Below, piece by piece: positions 1-8,403 of a stretch of 37,837 nt of DNA (position 1 is the first letter of the stretch; each line of letters opens with the position of its first letter). Made by a program: the position numbers and the translations under genes. The stretch is from Nodularia sp. (in: cyanobacteria) (GTDB lineage Bacteria > Cyanobacteriota > Cyanobacteriia > Cyanobacteriales > Nostocaceae), in the NCBI GenBank assembly GCA_007692755.1, contig REBL01000165.1, positions 1-37,837 on the forward strand, in the 5' to 3' direction. The notes beneath the pieces are model-generated. The model did not search any database and had not been told where the DNA came from. It saw only the letters and a list, made by a program, of their open reading frames with translations.

Positions 1-315
1 GGTAGCCGCCTCTCCCATGTTGCCCAATGCCACTGCCGCACTTGAACGAACTCCGGAGTCCACCTGTTCATCCTTGAGGATATTGGCGATGTCAGGGAGA
101 TACTTGGTAGCCGCCTCTCCCATGTTCCCCAATGCCACTGCTGCACCATAACGAACTCCGGAGTCCACCTGTTCATCCTGGATGATGTTGAGGATGTCAG
201 GGACATACTTGGTAGCCGCCTCTCCCATGTTCCCCAATGCCTCTGCCGCACCATAACGAACTCCGGAGTCCACCTTTTCATCCTTGAAGACATTGGCAGC
301 TTTCTCGGCAACATC
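1..315. repeat. 105-bp tandem repeat inside the HEAT-repeat gene
   Basis: The motif GGTAGCCGCCTCTCCCATGT begins at 1, 106 and 211, giving an exact period of 105 bp (35 codons). Copies differ at only a few positions. It is a coding repeat and extends past the left edge, so the true copy number is not visible. Confidence 0.85.
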
Positions 316-564
316 CTCTGGTTTCTTCACCACAAATTTTAAATTTTTGAGGTCATATTCACGTAGTTTAGTAAAAGCATATTCCTTAACTTTGTCATGT
401 CCATCATCCAGGGCTGCTACTATCCCGTTAATCTGCCAATCTTGAGGCTTGGCTTTTTCTGTAGCACTAACCCAAGGCAGGGAGAGGAAGAGAGTTAGGA
501 GTAGGGTAAAACAGAAAAGGAAAAAGAGGGATAGCTTGTTGGTGTGTCTGGGTGTGATGAGCAT
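1..564 (-). CDS. Exported HEAT-repeat protein, N-terminal part (runs off left edge)
   Basis: Reading the minus strand from an ATG at 564 gives 188 codons with no stop before the window edge, so the C-terminus is missing. The first ~35 residues are a signal peptide: a basic start (MLITPRHTNK), a long Leu/Phe core and a WVSA-T cleavage region, so the protein should be exported. From about residue 95 it is made of 35-residue HEAT-like units (VDSGVRYGAAEALGNMGEAA core), with at least three copies in view. The DNA unit is 105 bp, and the copies are almost identical, which implies recent tandem duplication or gene conversion. HEAT repeats are protein-binding scaffolds, and no enzyme domain is visible in this part. 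The ligand is unknown. An AAA-rich linker precedes the repeats. Confidence 0.8.
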   Translation of the reverse strand, partial: MLITPRHTNKLSLFFLFCFTLLLTLFLSLPWVSATEKAKPQDWQINGIVAALDDGHDKVKEYAFTKLREYDLKNLKFVVKKPEDVAEKAANVFKDEKVDSGVRYGAAEALGNMGEAATKYVPDILNIIQDEQVDSGVRYGAAVALGNMGEAATKYLPDIANILKDEQVDSGVRSSAAVALGNMGEAAT

Positions 565-662
565 AATTTTGGGTAATATGGCAGATTACACACGGTTATC
601 GGTATCATATCAGCCTTACCCAAAGTTCTAAAGGTTAAACAATTAAACAGTTACCAAGGGTG

Positions 663-755
663 ATGAAAATCACAGCAATCATTAAACTGATTGAAAATGA
701 TGGTTGGTATTTAGCCAGAACTAGAGGAAGCCATGCGTTACGGAATTGTCATTGA
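663..755 (+). pseudogene. hicA: hicA toxin remnant, truncated after the Gly-Ser-His motif
   Basis: An ATG at 663 opens a 30-residue frame whose first 24 residues, MKITAIIKLIENDGWYLART then RGSH, match the start of HicA mRNA interferases, including the conserved GSH that holds the catalytic histidine. After that His the frame runs into the start of hicB in another frame and stops at 755. A complete HicA has about 60-80 residues, so the second half (beta strands and C-terminal helix) has been lost by an internal deletion. The remnant should be non-functional. The following hicB is intact, which makes it an orphan antitoxin. This cannot be a short functional HicA because most of the dsRBD-like fold is absent. 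Confidence 0.75.
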
Positions 756-942
756 AAAGGCAGAAAATAACTATTCGGCTTATGTGCCAGATTTATCGGG
801 CTGTGTCGCAACTGGACAAACCATAGCAGCAGTTGAACAAGAAATAAAAGCAGCTATTGCTTTCCACCTAGACGGTTTACGTGAAGAAGGTTGCCCGATT
901 CCAGAAGCTACAACTCTATGTGAATATATTGAGGCGGGATAA
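733..942 (+). CDS. hicB: HicB-family antitoxin (orphan)
   Basis: This 69-residue protein has the HicB partial RNase H-like fold: MRYGIVIEKAENNYSAYVPD, then LSGCVATGQT, a helix ending in LDGLREEGCPIP, and a short C-terminal strand. It is the short form without a C-terminal DNA-binding domain. Its normal role is to bind and neutralise the HicA mRNA interferase encoded just upstream. Here the upstream hicA is deleted after its 24th codon and the hicB ATG lies within the remnant, so the antitoxin has no cognate toxin in place. It may still neutralise a related HicA elsewhere, or simply be decaying. The unrelated pair at 11772-12354 has a different HicB type. Confidence 0.85.
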   Translation: MRYGIVIEKAENNYSAYVPDLSGCVATGQTIAAVEQEIKAAIAFHLDGLREEGCPIPEATTLCEYIEAG

Positions 943-947
943 ATAAA

Positions 948-1145
948 TTAATCATCTGACTGTTCAAGCTTGTCCAATCCATCCTGAATACATTGTCTGA
1001 CAAATTCAGGGTAATTATCCAATGCTTTTAACTTGTCCATCATTGATTGCGGAAGCCTGACAGTTAACTTTGCAATCAACGGTTCTGGTCGGTTAGTGGT
1101 TAATGGTGTCAAATTTTCGGGTTTACCTCTGGGATTTGGAGACAT
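948..1145 (-). CDS. Small ribbon-helix-helix-like protein
   Basis: The frame is open from 1265, but the likely start is the internal ATG at 1145. The longer version would overlap the divergent gene and adds an atypical N-terminus. The resulting 65-residue protein has a Pro/Asn-rich head followed by AKLTVRLPQSMMDKLKALDN and then YPEFVRQCIQDGLDKLEQ. That is the pattern of a ribbon-helix-helix (CopG/Arc-like) DNA-binding domain: one beta strand ending in RLP and two helices. It would act as a dimeric repressor or antitoxin-like regulator. A palindrome at 1174-1189, directly upstream, is a plausible operator. The target is inferred; no toxin partner is recognisable next door. Confidence 0.6.
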   Translation of the reverse strand: MSPNPRGKPENLTPLTTNRPEPLIAKLTVRLPQSMMDKLKALDNYPEFVRQCIQDGLDKLEQSDD

Positions 1146-1173
1146 TATAGCGAGTTTTAAATATAGTTTGAAT

Positions 1174-1189
1174 GATATGTCGTCATATC
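1174..1189. promoter_or_regulatory. Palindrome GATATG-TCGT-CATATC between divergent genes
   Basis: A perfect 6-bp inverted repeat with a 4-bp spacer lies 29 bp upstream of the small ribbon-helix-helix gene start and 86 bp upstream of the SAP-domain gene. Position and symmetry suit an operator for the adjacent DNA-binding protein, acting on one or both genes. Function is inferred from placement only. Confidence 0.45.
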
Positions 1190-1274
1190 GTAAGATGTTT
1201 ATTTGATGGCTGTTTGACTTTGGCGAGTGCAACAACCACCAAAAATCCCATTTGAAACGAGACACTACTATTTT

Positions 1275-1652
1275 ATGTTCACAAGGTCAGAACTTGAAAT
1301 CAAAACTATCCCTGAGTTGCGTAATTTATGCCGTCGATACGGTTTAAAGCCTACGGGAAACCCTGGATATAAAACCAGTTACATCACATCTCTCATGGTA
1401 TTTCCAGCCATAGCCCTCTCTCAGTTTCAACAAGGTAGAGGTTTGCGTTCACCTGATTTTGCTAACTTCCAAGTTTTAGGGAGAATGATTGATGAGATGA
1501 ACACACCTACAAATGAGCAAGCAGCCCTGATGAGGATAACTTTGGAAGGTAGAAGAATGGCTTATCCAGATAGATACACGCAGGAGCAACTGTTAAACCT
1601 GCATAAAGCTAAGATGTTGCTAGAACAAGCGTTTAGCTTATTAAGTATCTAA
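1275..1652 (+). CDS. SAP-like domain protein, unknown role
   Basis: The open frame begins at 1227, but the ATG at 1275 gives a protein starting MFTRSELEIKTIPELRNLCR. The first ~40 residues resemble a SAP motif, a helix-turn-helix-like DNA-binding element: SELEIKTIPELRNLCRRYGL, then KPTGNPGYKTSYITSLM. The remaining ~85 residues are helical with a conserved-looking segment (RSPDFANFQVLGRMIDEMNT) and no recognised enzyme motif. Total length is 125 residues. It is divergent from the small ribbon-helix-helix gene and shares its upstream palindrome, so the two may be regulated together. Assignment beyond the SAP-like N-terminus is not possible from the sequence. Confidence 0.6.
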   Translation: MFTRSELEIKTIPELRNLCRRYGLKPTGNPGYKTSYITSLMVFPAIALSQFQQGRGLRSPDFANFQVLGRMIDEMNTPTNEQAALMRITLEGRRMAYPDRYTQEQLLNLHKAKMLLEQAFSLLSI

Positions 1653-1668
1653 CTTTCGATATTAAGAT

Positions 1669-1696
1669 GGTGCGTTGCGCTATGCGACAACGCACC
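1669..1696. repeat. Short palindrome GGTGCGTTG...CAACGCACC
   Basis: Perfect 9-bp arms (1669-1677 and 1688-1696) flank a 10-bp loop, 17 bp after the SAP-like gene stop. Sequences of the 'GGTGCGTT...AACGCACC' type are dispersed in many cyanobacterial genomes. It could cap the upstream transcript, but no T-tract follows. Confidence 0.55.
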
Positions 1697-1770
1697 CTAC
1701 GAAAAATCTCAAACTTCTCATCCTCTCTGCGCCTGGTACGTGTTAGCAAAGTGAGACGTAGCCCGAAAAA

Positions 1771-1860
1771 CCCCTCACCACAACGATTTTATAGGGTTCA
1801 CGGCGCAATCTTCATAATATAAGTCTACGCAAAACCTTTTTTTATCGTTAGGATGAGGGG
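1771..1860. repeat. Long imperfect inverted repeat (candidate palindromic element)
   Basis: The left arm 1771-1787 (CCCCTCA, four mismatched bases, AACGAT) is the reverse complement of 1844-1860 (ATCGTT, four bases, TGAGGGG). The 56-nt interior contains no reading frame. It sits in a gene-free stretch between the SAP-like gene and the lysine-rich small gene. It may be a miniature element or a structured RNA; no target duplication was found. Confidence 0.4.
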
Positions 1861-1928
1861 CTTTCCCTTTATTCACCAAATGTATCTTTCAACAAATCGG
1901 GAATCTCAGTCTCTCGGTAAAGAGCTAA

Positions 1929-2033
1929 TTAGCCAGGATTGTTAGATATATTGGTATTTTTCTTGTCCTTTTTTTTGTCAGCATCCTTTTTAGGTTTTTT
2001 AACTTCTTTATTGCTCTTTTTTTCTTTAGACAT
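1929..2033 (-). CDS. 34-residue lysine-rich small protein
   Basis: An ATG at 2033 opens a 34-codon frame ending in TAA at 1929. The product starts MSKEKKSNKEVKKPKKDADK and ends NTNISNNPG; about 40% of residues are lysine and it has no hydrophobic segment. A clear Shine-Dalgarno GGAGAG lies at 2039-2044, five bases before the ATG, which is the main reason to believe it is translated. The function is unknown. Such a basic, disordered peptide could bind nucleic acid or ribosomes. It stands alone in about 750 bp without other genes. Confidence 0.5.
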   Translation of the reverse strand: MSKEKKSNKEVKKPKKDADKKKDKKNTNISNNPG

Positions 2034-2409
2034 AATGACTCTCCAAGGTGGTGACAAATAAAGTAGCTACAACGCCAGGAAACTCTTTCTCAGAAAAGAT
2101 TCTTTTACAAAAATTATTTGTTTTCAAAATCAAGAATCTTCAAGTGTTCTATTCAGCAATAATAGATAATTTATTAAATCGTAAGCTCTTACTATAGCAG
2201 TTATATATACTAAATGATTGTATATAAGTAAAACTCATTATTTTGATACTTAGATGTTTTTTAGCTTTCAGGCTGAGTTGATACAGAATGCCAACAGTTA
2301 AAAACTTGTAAAATAGCCGGCGATGGTGGCTGAATTTGGGTGAGGATGTGTCCCGCCTAGTGCCAGATGTTAGGTAAACTGTGGGAACGCCAAGTTAAAA
2401 CATTGTCCT
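2034..2409. other. Gene-free region upstream of glyS
   Basis: This 376-bp AT-rich stretch holds the ribosome site of the lysine-rich gene at its left end and an 8-bp inverted repeat, AGATTCTT (2097-2104) and AAGAATCT (2132-2139). No further reading frame, tRNA or clear promoter was seen. The glyS promoter presumably lies in the right half. Confidence 0.5.
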
Positions 2410-4560
2410 ATGACTGCATTTTTATTAGAAGTTGGTACAGAAGAACTACCCGCAAGTTTCCTCAGTGATGCCATATTACAATGGCGATCGCGCATTCCCC
2501 AAAGTCTAGCAGCCAATAGTCTCAGCAGCGCTTCTGTGGAGGTTTACGGTACTCCCCGGCGGTTGGCGGTTCTCATCACAGGTCTACCGTCCCAGCAACC
2601 AGACCGGGAAGAGGAAATTAAGGGGCCTCCCGCCCAAGCTGCTTTTAAGGATGGTCAGCCTACAAAAGCTGCTATAGGTTTTGCTAAAAAGCAAGGTGTG
2701 GATATTGCAGCTTTGGAAATTCGCCCCACTGAGAAGGGGGATTTTGTCTTTGTTAAGAAAAGCATTCCCGGTCGTCCGGTGGCGGAAATTCTCACAGAAC
2801 TAATTCCTGAGTGGATTTCGGGTTTGGAAGGAAAGCGGTTAATGCGCTGGGGTAATGGGGAGATGAAGTTTTCTCGCCCCATTCGTTGGCTAGTGGCTTT
2901 GTTAGATGATACGATTTTACCGATTGAATTGGTGAATGGATCAAAGACAATTACAAGCGATCGCATTACCTACGGTCATCGTGTCTTACATCCCGCAACT
3001 GTGACTATTCCTAACGCGACAGATTACGTCAAGACTTTAAGTGATGCTTTTGTCATCGTTGACCCGGAAGCACGAGCTAATATTATTCAAAGGGAAGTAG
3101 AAGCAGCAGCTGAGAAAGCCGGCGGATTTACAGTATTTTACCCCGATTTGTTAAAGGAAGTTACCAATCTTGTAGAATATCCTTCTGCCGTCGTCGGTAA
3201 ATTTGAACCGGAATTTTTAGAGTTACCTACTGAGGTAATTACAGAAGTGATGGTGACACACCAGCGTTATTTTCCGGTATTTAAAGCGGCTGAAAGCAAA
3301 GAATTATTGCCTAATTTTATCACAGTTTCTAACGGCGATCCCACGAAAGCAGATATTATCGCTGTGGGAAATGAAAGGGTAATTCGTGCCAGATTAGCTG
3401 ATGGCAAATTTTTCTACAAAGCTGATTTATCTAAACCTTTAGTTAGCTATTTACCACAGTTAGAAACAGTCACTTTTCAAGAAGAATTGGGTTCAGTTCG
3501 TGATAAAGTAGATAGAATAGTCACTATTGCCGATTACATTAGCCGACAATTAGAATTAGAGCCAAACAAACGCGAAAAAACCGAACGGGCGGCTTTATTA
3601 TGTAAAGCTGATTTGGTTTCTCAAATGGTGTATGAATTCCCCGAATTGCAAGGCATTATGGGCGAAAAATATGCTTTAGCTAGTGGGGAAGATGCAGAAG
3701 TAGCCAGCGCCATTGTCCAACATTATTTACCCACAGGCGCAGGTGATATTTTACCGGAAACTCTCACGGGTCAAATTGTCGGTTTAGCCGATAGATTAGA
3801 TACTTTAGTCAGCATCTTTGGCTTGGGTTTAATTCCCACAGGTTCCTCAGACCCCTTTGCATTACGTCGGGCGGCAAATGCGGTGGTTAATATTACTTGG
3901 TTTGCGAATTTGCCGATTAATTTAGAAAATTTATTAACGCAAATAGCCACAGATTTTGCGGCGAAATACAATAAAGAACAAGACAAATTAATTGCAGCTT
4001 TGCAAGAGTTTTTCTTACAACGGATTCGCACCTTACTACAAGACGAAAAGCAAATTGACTATGACCTAGTAAACGCCGTTTTGGGAGAGAATGACCCAGA
4101 GTATACAGAACGGGCGTTACAGGATTTGCTAGATGTCCGCGATCGCGCCTTATATCTGCAACAAATCCGCAAAGATGGTACTCTAGATAAAATCTACGAA
4201 ACTGTCAACCGTTCCACCAGACTAGCCGCCCAAGGTGATTTAGACTTCCAGCAGCTAGAACCGACAAGTTTAATTCAGCCAGAACTATTCCAAAAGTCCT
4301 CTGAGCAAGCATTCTACAACGCCCTAGTAGAATTAGTCCCACAGACTCAAGTTGCTCAACAAACCCGCAATTATCAACTATTGATAGCAGCGTTGGCAAA
4401 AATCGCGCCCACCGTGGCTAGCTTCTTTGATGGTGAAGATAGCGTTTTAGTCATGGACCCCAATCCAGATATTAAACGCAACCGGCTACACTTACTCGGA
4501 TTACTGCGGAATCATGCCCGTGTGTTGGCTGATTTTGGTGCTATTGTCAAAAATTTGTAG
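2410..4560 (+). CDS. glyS: Glycyl-tRNA synthetase beta subunit
   Basis: This 716-residue protein is full length for the beta subunit of the bacterial alpha2beta2 glycyl-tRNA synthetase, which charges tRNA-Gly in the cytoplasm together with the GlyQ alpha subunit (not in this window). The N-terminus [20 protein letters not shown] is the family signature, followed by YGTPRRLAV and the [11 protein letters not shown] segment. An HD-like region follows in the middle (around residues 400-470, including [20 protein letters not shown]). The C-terminal anticodon-binding DALR-like helices end in [19 protein letters not shown]. The ATG start at 2410 is at the normal N-terminus; no strong Shine-Dalgarno is visible. 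murD follows after 84 bp. Confidence 0.97.
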   Translation: MTAFLLEVGTEELPASFLSDAILQWRSRIPQSLAANSLSSASVEVYGTPRRLAVLITGLPSQQPDREEEIKGPPAQAAFKDGQPTKAAIGFAKKQGVDIAALEIRPTEKGDFVFVKKSIPGRPVAEILTELIPEWISGLEGKRLMRWGNGEMKFSRPIRWLVALLDDTILPIELVNGSKTITSDRITYGHRVLHPATVTIPNATDYVKTLSDAFVIVDPEARANIIQREVEAAAEKAGGFTVFYPDLLKEVTNLVEYPSAVVGKFEPEFLELPTEVITEVMVTHQRYFPVFKAAESKELLPNFITVSNGDPTKADIIAVGNERVIRARLADGKFFYKADLSKPLVSYLPQLETVTFQEELGSVRDKVDRIVTIADYISRQLELEPNKREKTERAALLCKADLVSQMVYEFPELQGIMGEKYALASGEDAEVASAIVQHYLPTGAGDILPETLTGQIVGLADRLDTLVSIFGLGLIPTGSSDPFALRRAANAVVNITWFANLPINLENLLTQIATDFAAKYNKEQDKLIAALQEFFLQRIRTLLQDEKQIDYDLVNAVLGENDPEYTERALQDLLDVRDRALYLQQIRKDGTLDKIYETVNRSTRLAAQGDLDFQQLEPTSLIQPELFQKSSEQAFYNALVELVPQTQVAQQTRNYQLLIAALAKIAPTVASFFDGEDSVLVMDPNPDIKRNRLHLLGLLRNHARVLADFGAIVKNL

Positions 4561-4606
4561 CCTAACGTCACAAAAAAGTGGTGTAATTTCTGCCAATAAG
4601 CGTTAC

Positions 4607-4612
4607 TATAAT
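4607..4612 (+). promoter_or_regulatory. Possible -10 box (TATAAT) for murD
   Basis: A consensus TATAAT lies 33 bp upstream of the chosen murD ATG. Transcription would begin near 4619, downstream of the alternative GTG at 4615, which argues for the ATG at 4645. No good -35 hexamer was found at 16-18 bp. Confidence 0.4.
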
Positions 4613-4644
4613 GAGTGCTTAACCAGGGAACTCTGCTACAGTCT

Positions 4645-6012
4645 ATGCCTAGAGCTTCAGTAATTGGATTGGGAAAGTCCGGTGTTGCTACGGCGAGATT
4701 GTTGAAACGGGAAGGTTGGGAGGTAGTGCTAAGTGATAGTAACTCCTCCCCTAGCCTCCTGAAACAACAACAAGAACTCGCGACTGAACAAATCACTGTG
4801 AAATTGGGGCATTCTCTTGATTTAGATGGCACTGATTTATCTGATTTAATTGTCGTCAGTCCTGGGGTTCCTTGGGATATTCCCGTGTTAGTCAAGGCGC
4901 GAGAATTAGGCATTGAAACTATTGGGGAAATGGAACTGGCTTGGCGATATTTACAAGCTTCCCCCTGGTTAGGCATTACTGGCACGAATGGTAAAACTAC
5001 GACGACCGCCTTGATTGCCGCCATATTTCAAGCCGCCGGATTAAATGCTCCCGCCTGTGGTAATATTGGTTATGCTGCCTGTGAAGTTGCGCTATCTGAA
5101 AAACTTCCAGATTGGGTAATTGCAGAAATTAGCAGTTATCAAGTAGAATCTTCAGTCACTCTTGCCCCCCGCATCGGCATTTGGACGACTTTTACACCAG
5201 ACCATCTCGCCCGCCACAAGACTTTAGAAAATTACTACAATATCAAAGCCAAGTTATTAAGTCAGTCCCAGTTTCAAGTATTTAATGGTGATGACCCTTA
5301 TTTACATAAAATGGGTATTAGTCATTGGCCAGATGCTTATTGGACAAGTGTTAAAGGTGAAGATTTTTTAATTAGTGAACAAGGTTTTTATATTAAAGAT
5401 GGTTGGGTGATAGAAAAGTTAAAACCCACCTCGAAACCAGAAAGAGTAATCTCAGCCTCGGCTTTGCGAATGGTAGGAGAACATAACCTGCAAAATCTCT
5501 TAATGGCTGTTGCATCTGCGCGGTTAGCAGGAATTACACCTGATGCTATTGATACTGCAATTCGCAAATTTTCTGGTGTTCCCCATCGTTTAGAACATAT
5601 TTGCACTTGGGACGGGATTGATTTTATTAACGACAGCAAAGCCACTAATTATGATGCGGCTGAAGTCGGGTTAGTCTCTGTGAATAGTCCGGCGATTTTG
5701 ATTGCTGGTGGTGAAGCTAAACCGGGTGATGATACGGCTTGGTTAGCTAAAATTCAAGCTAAAGCGGCGGCGGTGTTATTAATTGGTAGTGCCGCGCCAG
5801 CATTTGCTCAACGTCTGCAAGAGGTGGGTTATACTCATTACGAAATTGTGGAAACAATGCAGAAGGCTGTTTCTCGGTCAGCAGAATTAGCGAAAGAATA
5901 TCAAGCCTCTGTGGTGTTGTTGTCTCCGGCTTGTGCAAGTTTTGACCAGTACCCGAATTTTGAGGCTAGGGGTGATGATTTTCGGAATTTGTGTCTGGCT
6001 TGGGTGGGATGA
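4645..6012 (+). CDS. murD: UDP-N-acetylmuramoylalanine--D-glutamate ligase
   Basis: MurD adds D-glutamate to UDP-MurNAc-L-Ala with ATP in cytoplasmic peptidoglycan precursor synthesis. The 455-residue protein opens with a Rossmann-like UDP-binding domain ([20 protein letters not shown]). It has the Mur-ligase P-loop [14 protein letters not shown] near residues 110-123, the central-domain [20 protein letters not shown], and the C-terminal glutamate-ligase domain beginning at VPHRLEHI, with FINDSKATN and a final [20 protein letters not shown]. The open frame extends to a GTG at 4615. I prefer the ATG at 4645 because homologues begin close to [13 protein letters not shown] and a TATAAT sits over the earlier region. 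It lies 84 bp after glyS on the same strand. Confidence 0.97.
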   Translation: MPRASVIGLGKSGVATARLLKREGWEVVLSDSNSSPSLLKQQQELATEQITVKLGHSLDLDGTDLSDLIVVSPGVPWDIPVLVKARELGIETIGEMELAWRYLQASPWLGITGTNGKTTTTALIAAIFQAAGLNAPACGNIGYAACEVALSEKLPDWVIAEISSYQVESSVTLAPRIGIWTTFTPDHLARHKTLENYYNIKAKLLSQSQFQVFNGDDPYLHKMGISHWPDAYWTSVKGEDFLISEQGFYIKDGWVIEKLKPTSKPERVISASALRMVGEHNLQNLLMAVASARLAGITPDAIDTAIRKFSGVPHRLEHICTWDGIDFINDSKATNYDAAEVGLVSVNSPAILIAGGEAKPGDDTAWLAKIQAKAAAVLLIGSAAPAFAQRLQEVGYTHYEIVETMQKAVSRSAELAKEYQASVVLLSPACASFDQYPNFEARGDDFRNLCLAWVG

Positions 6013-6160
6013 AATATGAAAGGTTCACGCATCAGCGCAAAAGTCGCAACGGAAGAGGTTTTTTAGCGAGGGGTGATACATACAGCATTTCCCATCTGGT
6101 AACGATGTTCTTATCTGTGGTCGAAGAATTCTTTGCTGTACCTCATTCAACACTTTTCAT

Positions 6161-8350
6161 ATGTGTCCTATTAGTGTCCGTACCAGTCGTTCAACTCATG
6201 CCTTAGAAACAGGTGTGGCCAAGCTTTGGCTGCTATTAATCGGTGTAAATCAATACCAAGATAACCAAATTCCTTGTTTGCGTTACTCAGCCGGAGATTG
6301 TCAAGGTTTAGCCGCAGCGTTAAATGCAGCTACTCTGGCTTTCCCCCAACGGGAGGTGATGATTCATCATGATTTTGCCCAGTCGCCACCTCTTTTAGAA
6401 AATGTCCGCGCCAGTGTGAAAAAAATTACAGCTGCAACTCAACCCATTGACACCGTTTTATTTTATTTTTCTGGTCATGGGTTGCTAGATGCGTCGAGTC
6501 AGCAGGTGGTGTTATGTCTGCAAGATACTCAAAAAGATAATTTGGTCAATACTGGTTTGCGGTTGCAGGAATTGTTGCAATTATTAGAAGACTGTCCGGC
6601 TGGGCAACAATTGGTGTGGCTGGATGCTTGTCATAGTGGTGATTTGACCTTGTTGGGTGCTAGGGGAGAAGCAGAACTCAACCCGACTCAAGAATTAGTG
6701 GAAGTTTTACGCCAACGTGCTGCGAAGAGAAAGGGATTCTATGCTTTATTATCATGCGATCGCGGTCAAAAATCTTGGGAATTTCCGCAATTAGGACACG
6801 GAGTATTTACCTATTATCTCATCCGGGGACTGCGAGGAGAAGCTGCTGATGCCCAAGGAGTTATCGAAGCAGATGGACTTTACAGATATGTTTATCACCA
6901 AACACTGACATATATAGATAAGGCGAATCAACAGTTACGGGTAATTAATCATCTGAAAAAAGGGCGTGGCGAAACTTCCATTCATTCCGAATATCCCTCA
7001 CAAACACCAAAGCGCATTGTGGAAGGAGTCGGCGAGGCGATTTTAGGACTCAAACCTCATAGTAAAGGGTCTGTAGAACATCCGCGTCAAGCATTAATTT
7101 TAGGAGAATTTCCCCAAAGTCCGAATGCATTGGCTTTGAATAAAATCCTCAGTACGGTTGGTGGTTTTCAGTCAAGTTATTGGACTGTGGGCGAAAATAC
7201 TACTGGTTCCGATGTGCGAAAAGCTATACAAAAGTGTTTGTTGTCGGCTTCTTTTTCGGAGTCACCCCAGGAATCGACTCGTTTAGAAGCACCTGCAACT
7301 GTCTTTTTATATCTGCGGGGACATTTGCAAGAAACAGCACAAGGCGAAGGTGTATTTATACTATCCGATAATGTTGTAATTCATCGTTCTTGGTTGAGAA
7401 AACAATTGCGGCGGTGTCAATCACAACAAATTATTATTTTAGATTGTCCTGTAGGGGAAATATCTGTGCGTGATTGGGTAGAAGAATTGCAATTAGGATT
7501 AGATACGGGACAATGTTTAATTGCTTGTGCTGCAACAAATGAAAAATTCGCTTCTACTTTCATAGAAACGCTGAGTCAAGCTATGCAGCCATCTGGGTTA
7601 ACCGCAGCCGAGTTGATTACTCAATTACAAGTTGAATTATCAGCTACCAAGATGCAATTATATTTCTGGTTATCTGGTTCTCAAGGGATTATTGAAATTC
7701 TAACAGAACCAACTTTGTTTATCAATGATAGTTCCCCAGAAAATGTTGAGGATATACCTGATGATTTGAGTTCAGATGTAGGTATAGATTATACTCAACT
7801 GCGGGATTTACTTGCAGCTGGCAGATGGTTGGAGGCGGATAAAGAAACCACCAATCTGATGTTGCAGGTAGTAGGGAGGAAAGAACAAGGAAACCTGGAT
7901 TTAAAGAGTTTAGAAAAGTTTTCTTGTCTTGATTTATCTACTATCGATACTCTCTGGGTGAAGTATAGTGGTGGACGGTTTGGGTTTAGTGTACAGCAGC
8001 GTATTTGGCAGAGTTTAAAAGGTAATTCGGTGGCTGACCCTGTAATGGGGTTGATGATTGGTAATGAGAAGATGGCGGCGGCGGAAACTTGCATTGATTT
8101 TGCTAATCGTGTGGGGTGGCGTTTGCAAGATGCTTGGGTTGATTATGAACATCTGAATTGGAATGAGGATGCACCTGTGGGATGTCTACCTTATTGTGGT
8201 TTTTTGGAACAGGTTTGGCGGGTAAAGGTTTTTGGTGTGTGGGAATGGCATAGTGCGATCGCTACAGCTTCTTGGTGGCAATTGTGTGTTAGTCTGTTAT
8301 CTCGTGTGGAGGTTTGTGTCACGCAGAGGCGCAGAGGCGCGGAGAGTTAA
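6161..8350 (+). CDS. Caspase-like (C14) peptidase with C-terminal GUN4 domain
   Basis: This 729-residue protein has three parts. Residues ~21-265 form a caspase/metacaspase p20-type domain with the catalytic dyad His106 (in LFYFSGHGL) and Cys157 (in WLDACHSGD). Residues ~308-515 look like a second, degenerate copy: FLYLRGHLQ replaces the His motif and IIILDCPVGE the Cys motif. Residues ~543-715 are a GUN4 domain (YTQLRDLLAAGRWLEADKET, then DTLWVKYSGGRFGFSVQQRI), which in other proteins binds porphyrins/bilins. Caspase-GUN4 fusions are known in cyanobacteria but their substrates are not. The last ~9 residues (TQRRRGAES) are read from a dispersed DNA repeat and appear to extend the normal end, LLSRVEVC. 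The ATG at 6161 is the first plausible start; a GTG at 6215 is an alternative. Confidence 0.88.
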   Translation: MCPISVRTSRSTHALETGVAKLWLLLIGVNQYQDNQIPCLRYSAGDCQGLAAALNAATLAFPQREVMIHHDFAQSPPLLENVRASVKKITAATQPIDTVLFYFSGHGLLDASSQQVVLCLQDTQKDNLVNTGLRLQELLQLLEDCPAGQQLVWLDACHSGDLTLLGARGEAELNPTQELVEVLRQRAAKRKGFYALLSCDRGQKSWEFPQLGHGVFTYYLIRGLRGEAADAQGVIEADGLYRYVYHQTLTYIDKANQQLRVINHLKKGRGETSIHSEYPSQTPKRIVEGVGEAILGLKPHSKGSVEHPRQALILGEFPQSPNALALNKILSTVGGFQSSYWTVGENTTGSDVRKAIQKCLLSASFSESPQESTRLEAPATVFLYLRGHLQETAQGEGVFILSDNVVIHRSWLRKQLRRCQSQQIIILDCPVGEISVRDWVEELQLGLDTGQCLIACAATNEKFASTFIETLSQAMQPSGLTAAELITQLQVELSATKMQLYFWLSGSQGIIEILTEPTLFINDSSPENVEDIPDDLSSDVGIDYTQLRDLLAAGRWLEADKETTNLMLQVVGRKEQGNLDLKSLEKFSCLDLSTIDTLWVKYSGGRFGFSVQQRIWQSLKGNSVADPVMGLMIGNEKMAAAETCIDFANRVGWRLQDAWVDYEHLNWNEDAPVGCLPYCGFLEQVWRVKVFGVWEWHSAIATASWWQLCVSLLSRVEVCVTQRRRGAES
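8320..8346. repeat. Dispersed 'CGCAGAGGCGCAGAGG' repeat overlapping a gene end
   Basis: Tandem CGCAGAGG units form the last coding bases of the caspase-GUN4 gene. Related sequence in the opposite sense lies at 11626-11656 and, weakly, at 33224-33245 and 21464-21486. Such repeats are common between genes in Nostoc-type genomes. Confidence 0.6.
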
Positions 8351-8403
8351 AGTTGAGATTATTTTTGGTAAAGTGGTAATAAACATTCAGAGGTATCACT
8401 TTG

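Noticed and set aside
1..315. A CRISPR array, because of regular repeats
   Set aside because: The 105-bp units are back to back with no spacers and encode 35-residue HEAT repeats.
449..631. A 60-residue plus-strand open frame
   Set aside because: It is antisense to the HEAT-repeat gene signal peptide and is Arg/Lys-rich nonsense without a ribosome site.
1660..2400. A tRNA or other structured RNA gene in the gap before glyS
   Set aside because: Inverted repeats are present but no cloverleaf or T-loop sequence could be found.
4512..5024. A 170-residue minus-strand open frame over glyS and murD
   Set aside because: It lies opposite two conserved genes and has no recognisable motif; it is a shadow of murD.
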